Of a DNA stretch of 64,000 nt, positions 39,890 through 50,786 are shown in pieces. How positions within the stretch are numbered: the first letter of the stretch is position 1; every line of letters begins with the position of its first letter. The position numbers and the translations under genes are program-made. The DNA is from Endomychus coccineus (taxonomy: Eukaryota; Arthropoda; Insecta; Coleoptera; Endomychidae), in assembly GCA_958510875.1 (NCBI GenBank), contig OY294067.1, positions 29,872,912 through 29,936,911 on the forward strand, written 5' to 3'. The notes below the pieces were generated by a model. That model was not told where the DNA came from and did not search any database. It saw only the letters and a program-made list of their open reading frames with translations.

Positions 39890-42800
39890 AAAAAGATGTA
39901 TCTTTCTTTTGGTGTATTTATTATCGAGAAAAAATAATTGAAAATTTCGCAAATAAGGGAAACATTTGGGAAAGTTCAAGTACCCATAACTCATTTTTTT
40001 CAGATAGAATTGCAATTTTGTCTCATTTTAAATGAATATACCCATATCTTTCTTTTGATGTATTTATTATCGAGAAAAAAAAATCTCGCAAATAGGGGAA
40101 ACATTTGGGAAAGTTCAAGTACCCATAACTCATTTTTTTCAAATAGAATTGCAATTTTGTCTCATTAAATGAATATACCCATACCTTTCTTTTGGCGTAT
40201 TTATTATCGATAAAAAATAATTGAAAATCTCTCAAATAAGGGAAACATTTGGGAAAGTTCAAGTACCCATAACTCATTTTTTTCAGATAGAATTGCAATT
40301 TTGTCTCATTTTAAATGAATATACCCATATCTTTCTTTTGATGTATTTATTATCGAGAAAAAAAAATCTCGCAAATAGGGGAAACATTTGGGAAAGTTCA
40401 AGTACCCATAACTCATTTTTTTCAGATAGAATTGCAATTTTGTCTCATATTAAATGAATATACCCATACCTTTCTTTTGGCATATTTATTATCGAGAAAA
40501 AATAATTGAAAATCTCTCAAATAAGGGAAACATTTGGGAAAGTTCAAGTACCCATAACTCATTTTTTTCAGATAGAATTGCAATTTTGTCTCATTTTAAA
40601 TGAATATACCCATACCTTTCATTGGCGTATTTATTATCGAGAAAAAATAATTGGAAATCTCTCAAATAAGGGAAACATTTGGGAAAGTTCAAGTACCCAT
40701 AACTCATTTTTTTCAGATAGAATTGCAATTTTGTCTCATTTTAAATGAATATACCCATATCTTTCTTTTGATGTATTTATTATCGAGAAAAAAAAATTTC
40801 GCAAATAAGGGAAACATTTGGGAAAGTTCAAGTACCCATAACTCATTTTTTTCAAATAGAATTGCAATTTTGTCTCATATTAAATGAATATACCCATACC
40901 TTTCTTTTGGCGTATTTATTATCGATAAAAAATAATTGAAAATCTCTCAAATAAGGGAAACATTTGGGAAAGTTCAAGTACCCATAACTCATTTTTTTCA
41001 GATAGAATTGCAATTTTGTCTCATTTTAAATGAATATACCCATATCTTTCTTTTGATGTATTTATTATCGAGAAAAAAAAATCTCGCAAATAGGGGAAAC
41101 ATTTGGGAAAGTTCAAGTACCCATAACTCATTTTTTTCAAATAGAATTGCAATTTTGTCTCATATTAAATGAATATACCCATACCTTTCTTTTGGCGTAT
41201 TTATTATCGATAAAAAATAATTGAAAATCTCTCAAATAAGGGAAACATTTGGGAAAGTTCAAGTACCCATAACTCATTTTTTTCAGATAGAATTGCAATT
41301 TTGTCTCATTTTAAATGAATATACCCATATCTTTCTTTTGATGTATTTATTATCGAGAAAAAAAAATCTCGCAAATAGGGGAAACATTTGGGAAAGTTCA
41401 AGTACCCATAACTCATTTTTTTCAGATAGAATTGCAATTTTGTCTCATATTAAATGAATATACCCATACCTTTCTTTTGGCGTATTTATTATCGAGAAAA
41501 AATAATTGAAAATCTCTCAAATAAGGGAAACATTTGGGAAAGTTCAAGTACCCATAACTCATTTTTTTCAGATAGAATTGCAATTTTGTCTCATTTTAAA
41601 TGAATATACCCATACCTTTCTTTTGGCGTATTTATTATCGAGAAAAAATAATTGAAAATCTCTCAAATAAGGGAAACATTTGGGAAAGTTCAAGTACCCA
41701 TAACTCATTTTTTTCAGATAGAATTGCAATTTTGTCTCATTTTAAATGAATATACCCATATCTTTCTTTTGATGTATTTATTATCGAGAAAAAAAAATTT
41801 CGCAAATAAGGGAAACATTTGGGAAAGTTCAAGTACCCATAACTCATTTTTTTCAAATAGAATTGCAATTTTGTCTCATATTAAATGAATATACCCATAC
41901 CTTTCTTTTGGCGTATTTATTATCGATAAAAAATAATTGAAAATCTCTCAAATAAGGGAAACATTTGGGAAAGTTCAAGTACCCAGAACTCATTTTTTTC
42001 AGATAGAATTGCAATTTTGTCTCATTTTAAATGAATATACCCATATCTTTCTTTTGATGTATTTATTATCGAGAAAAAAAAATCTCGCAAATAGGGGAAA
42101 CATTTGGGAAAGTTCAAGTACTCATAACTCATTTTTTTCAGATAGAATTGCAATTTTGTCTCATATTAAATGAATATACCCATACCTTTCTTTTGGCGTA
42201 TTTATTATCGAGAAAAAATAATTGAAAATTTTGCAAATAAGGGAAACATTTGGGAAAGTTCAAGTACCCATAACTCATTTTTTTCAGATAGAATTGCAAT
42301 TTTGTCTCATTTTAAATGAATATACCCATACCTTTCTTTTGGCGTATTTATTATCGAGAAAAAATAATTGAAAATCTCTCAAATAAGGGAAACATTTGGG
42401 AAAGTTCAAGTACCCATAACTCATTTTTTTCAGATAGAATTGCAATTTTGTCTCATTTTAAATGAATATACCCATATCTTTCTTTTGATGTATTTATTAT
42501 CGAGAAAAAAGAATCTCGCAAATAGGGGAAACATTTGGGAAAGTTCAAGTACCCATAACTCATTTTTTTCAGATAGAATTGCAATTATGTCTCATATTAA
42601 ATGAATATCCCCATACCTTTCTTTTGGCGTATTTATTATCGAGAAAAAATAATTGAAAATCTCTCAAATAAGGGAAACATTTGGGAAAGTTCAAGTACCC
42701 ATAACTCATTTTTTTCAGATAGAATTGCAATTTTGTCTCATTTTAAATGAATATACCCATACCTTTCTTTTGGCGTATTTATTATCGAGAAAAAATAATT

Positions 42801-45800
42801 GAAAATCTCTCAAATAAGGGAAACATTTGGGAAAGTTCAAGTACCCATAACTCATTTTTTTCAGATAGAATTGCAATTTTGTCTCATTTTAAATGAATAT
42901 ACCCATATCTTTCTTTTGATGTATTTATTATCGAGAAAAAAAAATTTCGCAAATAAGGGAAACATTTGGGAAAGTTCAAGTACCCATAACTCATTTTTTT
43001 CAAATAGAATTGCAATTTTGTCTCATATTAAATGAATATACCCATACCTTTCTTTTGGCGTATTTATTATCGATAAAAAATAATTGAAAATCTCTCAAAT
43101 AAGGGAAACATTTGGGAAAGTTCAAGTACCCATAACTCATTTTTTTCAGATAGAATTGCAATTTTGTCTCATTTTAAATGAATATACCCATATCTTTCTT
43201 TTGATGTATTTATTATCGAGAAAAAAAAATCTCGCAAATAGGGGAAACATTTGGGAAAGTTCAAGTACTCATAACTCATTTTTTTCAGATAGAATTGCAA
43301 TTTTGTCTCATATTAAATGAATATACCCATACCTTTCTTTTGGCGTATTTATTATCGAGAAAAAATAATTGAAAATTTCGCAAATAAGGGAAACATTTGG
43401 GAAAGTTCAAGTACCCATAACTCATTTTTTTCAGATAGAATTGCAATTTTGTCTCATTTTAAATGAATATACCCATACCTTTCTTTTGGCGTATTTATTA
43501 TCGAGAAAAAATAATTGAAAATCTCTCAAATAAGGGAAACATTTGGGAAAGTTCAAGTACCCATAACTCATTTTTTTCAGATAGAATTGCAATTTTGTCT
43601 CATTTTAAATGAATATACCCATATCTTTCTTTTGATGTATTTATTATCGAGAAAAAAAAATTTCGCAAATAAGGGAAACATTTGGGAAAGTTCAAGTACC
43701 CATGACTCATTTTTTTCAAATAGAATTGCAATTTTGTCTCATATTAAATGAATATACCCATACCTTTCTTTTGGCGTATTTATTATCGATAAAAAATAAT
43801 TGAAAATCTCTCAAATAAGGGAAACATTTGGGAAAGTTCAAGTACCCATAACTCATTTTTTTCAGATAGAATTGCAATTTTGTCTCATTTTAAATGAATA
43901 TACCCATATCTTTCTTTTGATGTATTTATTATCGAGAAAAAAAAATTTCACAAATAAGGGAAACATTTGGGAAAGTTCAAGTACCCATAACTCATTTTTT
44001 TCAGATAGAATTGCAATTTTGTCTCATTTTAAATGAATATACCCATATCTTTCTTTTGATGTATTTATTATCGAGAAAAAAAAATCTCGCAAATAGGGGA
44101 AACATTTGGGAAAGTTCAAGTACCCATAACTCATTTTTTTCAAATAGAATTGCAATTTTGTCTCATATTAAATGAATATACCCATACCTTTCTTTTGGCG
44201 TATTTATTATCGATAAAAAATAATTGAAAATCTCTCAAATAAGGGAAACATTTGGGAAAGTTCAAGTACCCATAACTCATTTTTTTCAGATAGAATTGCA
44301 ATTTTGTCTCATTTTAAATGAATATACCCATATCTTTCTTTTGATGTATTTATTATCGAGAAAAAAAAATTTCGCAAATAAGGGAAACATTTGGGAAAGT
44401 TCAAGTACCCATAACTCATTTTTTTCAAATAGAATTGCAATTTTGTCTCATATTAAATGAATATACCCATACCTTTCTTTTGGCGTATTTATTATCGATA
44501 AAAAATAATTGAAAATCTCTCAAATAAGGGAAACATTTGGGAAAGTTCAAGTACCCATAACTCATTTTTTTCAGATAGAATTGCAATTTTGTCTCATTTT
44601 AAATGAATATACCCATATCTTTCTTTTGATGTATTTATTATCGAGAAAAAAAAATTTCGCAAATAAGGGAAACATTTGGGAAAGTTCAAGTACCCATAAC
44701 TCATTTTTTTCAAATAGAATTGCAATTTTGTCTCATTTTAAATGAATATACCCATATCTTTCTTTTGATGTATTTATTATCGAGAAAAAAAAATCTCGCA
44801 AATAGGGGAAACATTTGGGAAAGTTCAAGTACCCATAACTCATTATTTTCAGATAGAATTGCAATTTTGTCTCATTTTAAATGAATATACCCATATCTTT
44901 CTTTTGATGTATTTATTATCGAGAAAAAAAAATCTCGCAAATAGGGGAAACATTTGGGAAAGTTCAAGTACCCATAACTCATTTTTTTCAAATAGAATTG
45001 CAATTTTGTCTCATATTAAATGAATATACCCATACCTTTCTTTTGGCGTATTTATTATCGATAAAAAATAATTGAAAATCTCTCAAATAAGGGAAACATT
45101 TGGGAAAGTTCAAGTACCCATAACTCATTTTTTTCATATAGAATTGCAATTTTGTCTCATTTTAAATGAATATACCCATATCTTTCTTTTGATGTATTTA
45201 TTATCGAGAAAAAAAAATCTCGCAAATAGGGGAAACATTTGGGAAAGTTCAAGTACCCATAACTCATTTTTTTCAGATAGAATTGCAATTTTGTCTCATA
45301 TTAAATGAATATACCCATACCTTTCTTTTGGCGTATTTATTATCGATAAAAAAATAATTGAAAATCTCTCAAATTGGGGAAACATTTGGGAAAGTTCAAG
45401 TACCCATAACTAATTTTTTTCAGATAGAATTGCAATTTTGTCTCATTTTAAATGAATATACCCATATCTTTCTTTTGATGTATTTATTATCGAGAAAAAA
45501 AAATCTCGCAAATAGGGGAAACATTTGGGAAAGTTCAAGTACCCATAACTCATTTTTTTCAAATAGAATTGCAATTTTGTCTCATATTAAATGAATATAC
45601 CCATACCTTTCTTTTGGCGTATTTATTATCGAGAAAAAATAATTGAAAATCTCTCAAATAAGGGAAACATTTGGGAAAGTTCAAGTACCCATAACTCATT
45701 TTTTTCAGATAGAATTGCAATTTTGTCTCATTTTAAATGAATATACCCATATCTTTCTTTTGATGTATTTATTATCGAGAAAAAAAAAATCTCGCAAATA

Positions 45801-47098
45801 GGGGAAACATTTGGGAAAGTTCAAGTACCCATAACTCATTTTTTTCAGATAGAATTGCAATTTTGTCTCATATTAAATGAATATACCCATACCTTTCTTT
45901 TGGCGTATTTATTATCGATAAAAAATAATTGAAAATCTCTCAAATAAGGGAAACATTTGGGAAAGTTCAAGTACCCATAACTCATTTTTTTCAGATAGAA
46001 TTGCAATTTTGTCTCATTTTAAATGAATATACCCATATCTTTCTTTTGATGTATTTATTATCGATAAAAAAAAATCTCGCAAATAGGGGAAACATTTGGA
46101 AAAGTTCAAGTACCCATAACTCATTTTTTTCAAATAGAATTGCAATTTTGTCTCATATTAAATGAATATACCCATACCTTTCTTTTGGCGTATTTATTAT
46201 CGATAAAAAATAATTGAAAATCTCTCAAATAAGGGAAACATTTGGGAAAGTTCAAGTACCCATAACTCATTTTTTTCAGATAGAATTGCAATTTTGTCTC
46301 ATTTTAAATGAATATACCCATATCTTTCTTTTGATGTATTTATTATCGAGAAAAAAAAATCTCGCAAATAGGGGAAACATTTGGGAAAGTTCAAGTACCC
46401 ATAACTCATTTTTTTCAGATAGAATTGCAATTTTGTCTCATATTAAATGAATATACCCATACCTTTCTTTTGGCGTATTTATTATCGATAAAAAAATAAT
46501 TGAAAATCTCTCAAATTGGGGAAACATTTGGGAAAGTTCAAGTACCCATAACTAATTTTTTTCAGATAGAATTGCAATTTTGTCTCATTTTAAATGAATA
46601 TACCCATATCTTTCTTTTGATGTATTTATTATCGAGAAAAAAAAATCTCGCAAATAGGGGAAACATTTGGGAAAGTTCAAGTACCCATAACTCATTTTTT
46701 TCAAATAGAATTGCAATTTTGTCTCATATTAAATGAATATACCCATACCTTTCTTTTGGCGTATTTATTATCGAGAAAAAATAATTGAAAATTTCGCAAA
46801 TAAGGGAAACATTTGGAAAGTTCAAGTACCCATAACTCATTTTTTTCAGATAGAATTGCAATTTTGTCTCATTTTAAATGAATATACCCATATCTTTCTT
46901 TTGATGTATTTATTATCGAGAAAAAAAAATCTCGCAAATAGGGGAAACATTTGGGAAAGTTCAAGTACCCATAACTCATTTTTTTCAAATAGAATTGCAA
47001 TTTTGTCTCATATTAAATGAATATACCCATACCTTTCTTTTGGCGTATTTATTATCGATAAAAAATAATTGAAAATCTCTCAAATTGGGGAAACATTT
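39890..47098. repeat. Satellite array, 143-bp monomer, about 50 copies, higher-order structure
   Basis: Each monomer contains GGGAAACATTTGGGAAAGTT, CAAGTACCCATAACTCATTT, AGAATTGCAATTTTGTCTCA and AATGAATATACCCATA, then CTTTCTTTTG and TATTTATTATCGA. Two main types alternate: one with ATAATTGAAAATCTCTCAAA, one with AAAAATCTCGCAAATAGGGG. The dimer is 285-286 bases; insertion of one or two extra monomers gives spacings of about 431 and 563-571. A 716-base (five-monomer) period runs over about 40506-43800, and an eight-monomer (1142-base) period links 45358 to 46500, which share the rare CAAATTGGGG and AACTAATT forms. The 78-codon open frames in every dimer end in the fixed word ATTAAATGA and are a by-product. 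Confidence 0.95.
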
Positions 47099-47372
47099 GA
47101 AGAGTCCACGGAAGAAAGGCGAAATGTCCATCGAGAGTTGTTTTGAGAAAATCAAATTTTAAACTTTAGAGCACTGACTGGCATAGTAGAATAAGAATAA
47201 CTTTGGATCTTTTTTATATAACTTATTCTTTGTACTGTTTTGTATCATATTTGAAAGTTTACTAGTTTTAAAAAATCTGAAGATGCAAAAAAAAAAATTT
47301 ATTAAGAATATAAAACAAATTTTACACGGAAAAAAAGCGAAATGTTCCCTGTTTATATAATGAAAAAGACCC

Positions 47373-48116
47373 CTATCGTTTTTCTATTTTTTTCTTTTCT
47401 CCTCGTTGTTGGTTATGGGGTAAGCTTTGGTAAAACGACCTGGCTTTTTCAGAAGTGCAGAACTGGCTGAGATGGAGCTGATCTGTGAATTTCTCCTTTG
47501 ATATTTTTATTGGATCTGAAAAAGGAGAAATGCATAAGAAGGTGAAAACGATTGAGTTATAAAGCAAACTTACCAGGATACACTTTGGTGGTAAAGCAAA
47601 CTCTCCCTCTGGAAGCTGCAACTCATCAGAAGTCGTCAAGCGTGGGCGGATAATCGATGAATTCCAGTGTCCATTATAGGTATCTCTGTGTTCCAAAAGT
47701 CGTGGATGGTCATTTGATATTCTTAGCTCTCTGATTGGTCTTGATTTAAGAGGCGGTTTTTTCACGTACATGCTGTCCAACATGTGAGACCAGTTTCGTA
47801 TAAGTGATTGATCAACTTCTATGACGTTGAATGGATCGGGTTTTACTCTGCATGATCGGATTTCGCTGTACCAGTCTTCTGGAAGTTCAGCTCTAATTTT
47901 CTGATTGATCACTCCCATATCTCGATCGCACTCCATATGAGAGTGCCCTCTTATTGGAAACGTTACTTCAATTTTGTCTAGTCTCTTCGTAACATTAACG
48001 ACATAATGAAGATAGCGGAACACGGTGAAGTTTTTGTTTTGACCTCCACATGAATCACAGAATATGTGGAGGTACCTTATACTTTGCGTCAAGTTGAAGA
48101 AATGATACGACTTCAT
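47373..48116 (-). pseudogene. DUF7869-like protein, C-terminal part
   Basis: HIFCDSCGGQNKNFTVFRYL (from about residue 17), then VTFPIRGHSHMECDRDMGVI, match the core of a protein family common in insect and other animal genomes, known to me as DUF7869 (D-x-C-x-G-Q-N-K-N..., P-x-R-G-H-S-x-x-x-x-D-R-D). The D-S-C-G-G-Q-N and H-x-H...D-R-D pattern looks like an RNase H-type transposase core with acidic residues, but this is inference. The first 15 codons are out of frame with the family, since the adjacent frame gives PETIGGKGSNEVVSF. After LHLSQFC the protein ends in a basic tail. It is a disrupted copy. Confidence 0.7.
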
Positions 48117-48278
48117 TTGAGCCCTTGCCTCCTATGGTTTCAGGATGTAGCACTTCCTGTTGACAATACATGAATATTGAATGAGTTTAAGGTCAGTTGT
48201 CTTCTATAATACACGTCATTGGTCGGAATATTGGGAGCAGGTAAATTTTTTTGAAAATCCATAGCAATAGCTCCGGTT
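48117..48278 (-). pseudogene. Frame-shifted middle part of the DUF7869-like protein
   Basis: In a different frame, this stretch encodes CVETGAIAMDFQKNLPAPNI and PTNDVYYRRQLTLNSFNIHV, the segment that links the zinc-binding part to the catalytic-looking part in the family. One stop and at least two frameshifts separate it from the neighbours, which shows that the copy has decayed. Confidence 0.65.
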
Positions 48279-48930
48279 TCAACACACTTCATGGCCATTT
48301 TTTCGAGCATTCCTCTTTCGCTGATAGAACACCTCAGCTTTAGCTTTGTGTAATTGGTTTTCCAAGGTAATTTTTCTTATCTTAACCTCTATCTCTTTTT
48401 GGGCAGATGAATCACATCCTACATTCATTTTCGCATGAAAAACCTTTAATTCAGCTGTGAAGTTGTCGCAGGTACTACAAGTATCAGAACGAGGATAACC
48501 GAAACTGATGTTGAAATGCTTATTGAAAATGTTGCGATACGTTTCGTATGAGACAGCTATAGGATTGATGGTCTTGTACATATCGTACATTTTTTTTATA
48601 TTCAACTCTTCAGGAAGGTATACTTTCTCTGTTTCTTCTCTACTGTAATGACTTTCTCTACCTTTGAAACTTCTTATATGTTCAAGAACTTCATTCAGCC
48701 TCTCCTGCGATAGTGTATGTTTCTTTTTATTTTTTCCACGCATGTCTGTTGGCGCACTTCCTGAAGCTTTCAAACTTTTTTGGATATTTTCAAGTCTCTT
48801 TCGTCCGATCCCATGGATGCTTAGGAATGCTTTAAAGCAAATTGGAGTGTCAGTAGTTCCATTTTCAGATACTGTCCTTACTCTGAAAGAGTATGAAGCG
48901 TCGTCTAACTTGGCTGTGGCTTGGCTTCAT
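48279..48930 (-). pseudogene. DUF7869-like protein, middle part with cysteine motif
   Basis: The open frame runs from a TGA near 48930. It reads ICFKAFLSIHGIGRKRLENI, KSLKASGSAP, LPEELNIKKMYDMYK, SYETYRNIFNKHFNISFGYP and RSDTCSTCDNF. The F-L-x-I-H-G-I-G-R-K-R segment and the C-x2-C motif are typical for this family. There is no ATG that would be a good start, so the frame is joined to the piece at 48905-49117 by a frameshift or a short intron. Confidence 0.7.
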
Positions 48931-49117
48931 TTGTAGCTCTTCTTCGTTTTACGGGCATTAAAGAAATATATCTTGCCAAGTAATTATTTTGCTCATTATA
49001 AACCAAAGTGTTGAAATGTCTAATAATATTTGATCGGTTTTCTTCACCTACGACGGAAAAACACTTCAATCGTTTGCAGCGACAGTCTTCGACGAATATC
49101 CACATTATCACTTCCAC
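48905..49117 (-). pseudogene. DUF7869-like protein, N-terminal zinc-binding part
   Basis: Contains CRCKRLKCFSVVGEENRSNI, then FNTLVYNEQNNYLARYIS. The C-x-C-x4-C pattern followed by an E-E-N/D-R helix and a Y-x2-Q-x2-Y/F-L segment is how family members begin. It ends out of frame with 48279-48930. Confidence 0.6.
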
Positions 49118-49460
49118 TATCCGACATTATTTACCACGTGTAACAAAGCATACATATGCTTTATGCGGAAAAAACAACGCAATAAATACCACGAAAGTCA
49201 AACGTAAACTAAACGTTTCGAAAAAACAAGTCGATTCTTGTTGATAATGTGGACATTTCGCCTTTCTCGACTTTTCGCATGGACATTTCGCGTTTCTTCG
49301 CTGTAGGGGATATTTTCAAACGACGTTTAAGGTGTGATGCATCGCGTTTTTTCCTTTTTTGATTACGGCATATAAATATAGTACTATAACCTACAAGTTG
49401 CCGTATTTAGCTCGAAAATAATAATAATGTGACATTTCGCCTTTCTTCCGTGGACTCTTC

Positions 49461-49541
49461 ATTTGGGAAAGTTCAAGTACCCATAACTAATTTTTTTCAA
49501 ATAGAATTGCAATTTTGTCTCATATTAAATGAATATACCCA
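49461..49541. repeat. Satellite monomer resuming after the transposon
   Basis: The 143-bp monomer continues from ATTTGGGAAAGTTCAAG to AATGAATATACCCA and is then cut by the SINE. It carries the AACTAATT form, like the monomers at 45405 and 46550. Confidence 0.95.
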
Positions 49542-49737
49542 CTAAACACTTCACCTCGTGTGGCAGGCTCGATCAGGGGAGTCTCGATGACACTCAGGTC
49601 TGACGGCCCATTGTATCTTCCCTCACCACTTTCTCCGGCGATGGGAAAAATTCCGCAGTCGCTGAGATTCGAACCCGCGACCGGAACCGACAGTGATTAG
49701 AAGATCGATGCTTCTACCACTGAGCTATCTGTCCCCC
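49542..49737 (-). mobile_element. tRNA-derived SINE, about 196 bp
   Basis: On the minus strand it begins GGGGGACAGATAGCTCAGTG, with an A box (TAGCTCAGTGG, 49727-49717) and a B box (GGTTCGAATCT, 49675-49665) 41 bases apart. The head also shows an anticodon-like arm GATCTTCTAATC, as in tRNA-Arg (TCT). The acceptor stem does not close, so it is a SINE head, not a tRNA gene. The body (AATTTTTCCCATCGCCGGAG and beyond) runs to the satellite edge at 49541. No poly(A) or simple-repeat tail and no target duplication are clear. Confidence 0.75.
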
Positions 49738-49773
49738 ATGATGCACACTTGCTTCGCACCTCATTATCCTCTT

Positions 49774-50137
49774 CAATGTTTTAACGTTTCAATGTTGTAA
49801 TGTTTTATTGTTACAATGCTTTAATATTTTAATGTTTCTATGTTTCAATGTTTCAATGTATTAATGTTTCATTGTCTCAATGTTTTAATGTTTCAATGTT
49901 TTAATGCTTTAATGTCTTGATGTTTTAATGTTTTATTGTATCAATGTTTTAATGTTGTAATGTCTTAATGTTTTAATGTTTTAATGTTTTAATGTTTTAA
50001 TGTTTTAATGTTTCAATGTTTTAATGTTTTAATGTTTTAATGTTTTAATGTTTTAATGTTTTAATGTTTTAATGTTTTAATGTTTTAATGTCTTAATGTT
50101 TTAATGTTTTATGTTTTAATGTTTTAATGTTTTAATT
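49774..50137. repeat. Minisatellite, 9-bp unit AATGTTTTA
   Basis: About 40 tandem copies of AATGTTTTA with variants such as AATGTTTCA, AATGTTGTA and AATGTCTTA. Variants cluster at the left edge, and perfect copies fill 49975-50090, as expected for slippage-driven growth. Confidence 0.95.
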
Positions 50138-50144
50138 CTGTTTG

Positions 50145-50786
50145 GTCTCCTAGATTCCGTTTTGGGACGTAATCTTTGTTATGGGTTATTTTGAGTTAAA
50201 ATGTAGTCAATTTTAGTGGTCGTTATCTCATTGTTAGTATGAACTGAAAATGACCCTCCCTCTCCAATATGAACAAGTGCCCCATTTAGATTCGATATTT
50301 CCATAGATGCGAGTTCAGGAGACACAAAAAAATTGCTGCCAGAGGAACATGTATATGGATAGCAATGAAAATTTCCAGATATTTGAGCACCTCAAACTTT
50401 CATCTATAATCATACTTCATCGTTACCTAATTATATTAATATATATGATAATTAATATTATTATTGTCTCCTAGATTCCGTTTTGGGACGTAATCTTTGT
50501 TATGGGTTTATTGAGTTAAAATGTAGTCAATTTTAGTGTTCGTTATCTCATTGTTAGTATAAACTAAAAATAGGGACCCTCCCTCTCCAATATGGGCAAG
50601 TGCCCCAGTTAGATTCGATATTTCCATAGATGCGAGTTCAGGAGACCAAAAAAAATTGCTGCCAGAGGGTCATGTATGGATAGCAATGAAAATTTCCAAA
50701 CATTTAAGCACCTCAAACTTTCATCCAATCATACTTCATCCGTTACCTAATTATATTAATATATATCATAATTAATATTATTATTG
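50145..50786. repeat. Tandem duplication, about 321-bp unit, two copies
   Basis: GTCTCCTAGATTCCGTTTTG starts both copies (about 50145 and 50466). Shared landmarks are GACCCTCCCTCTCCAATATG, AGATTCGATATTTCCATAGA and the AT-rich end TTATATTAATATATAT. The copies differ by about 15 changes and a few small indels. It directly follows the 9-bp minisatellite. No ORF. Confidence 0.9.

Larger units (their letters stand above)
47099..49460 (-). mobile_element. DNA transposon with DUF7869-like protein, inserted in the satellite
   Basis: Terminal inverted repeats start GAAGAGTCCACGGAAGAAAG and continue GCGAAATGTC. The ends interrupt a 143-bp monomer exactly, with ATTT on both sides (47095-47098 and 49461-49464), so the uninterrupted monomer AACATTTGGGAAAG can be read across the site. 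The right side has further GGACATTTCGC words at 49250-49300, and the left has GCGAAATGTTCC near 47335, both likely subterminal binding repeats. Three broken pieces of one protein lie on the minus strand. The element is 2362 bases long. Confidence 0.85.

Noticed and set aside
39938..47020. Some twenty 78-codon plus-strand ORFs with the same protein in the 143-bp array
   Set aside because: They follow from the satellite period: each spans one dimer and ends in the conserved ATTAAATGA. No start context, promoter or domain; the frame is kept because the monomer has no stop in it.
2395..49541. CRISPR array
   Set aside because: The tandem repeats are long, contiguous satellites without short unique spacers, in eukaryotic DNA, and no cas genes are present.
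49665..49737. Functional tRNA-Arg gene
   Set aside because: The 5' strand GGGGGAC has no partner at the expected 3' distance and the anticodon stem is imperfect. The tRNA-like head continues into an unrelated body, so it is a SINE.
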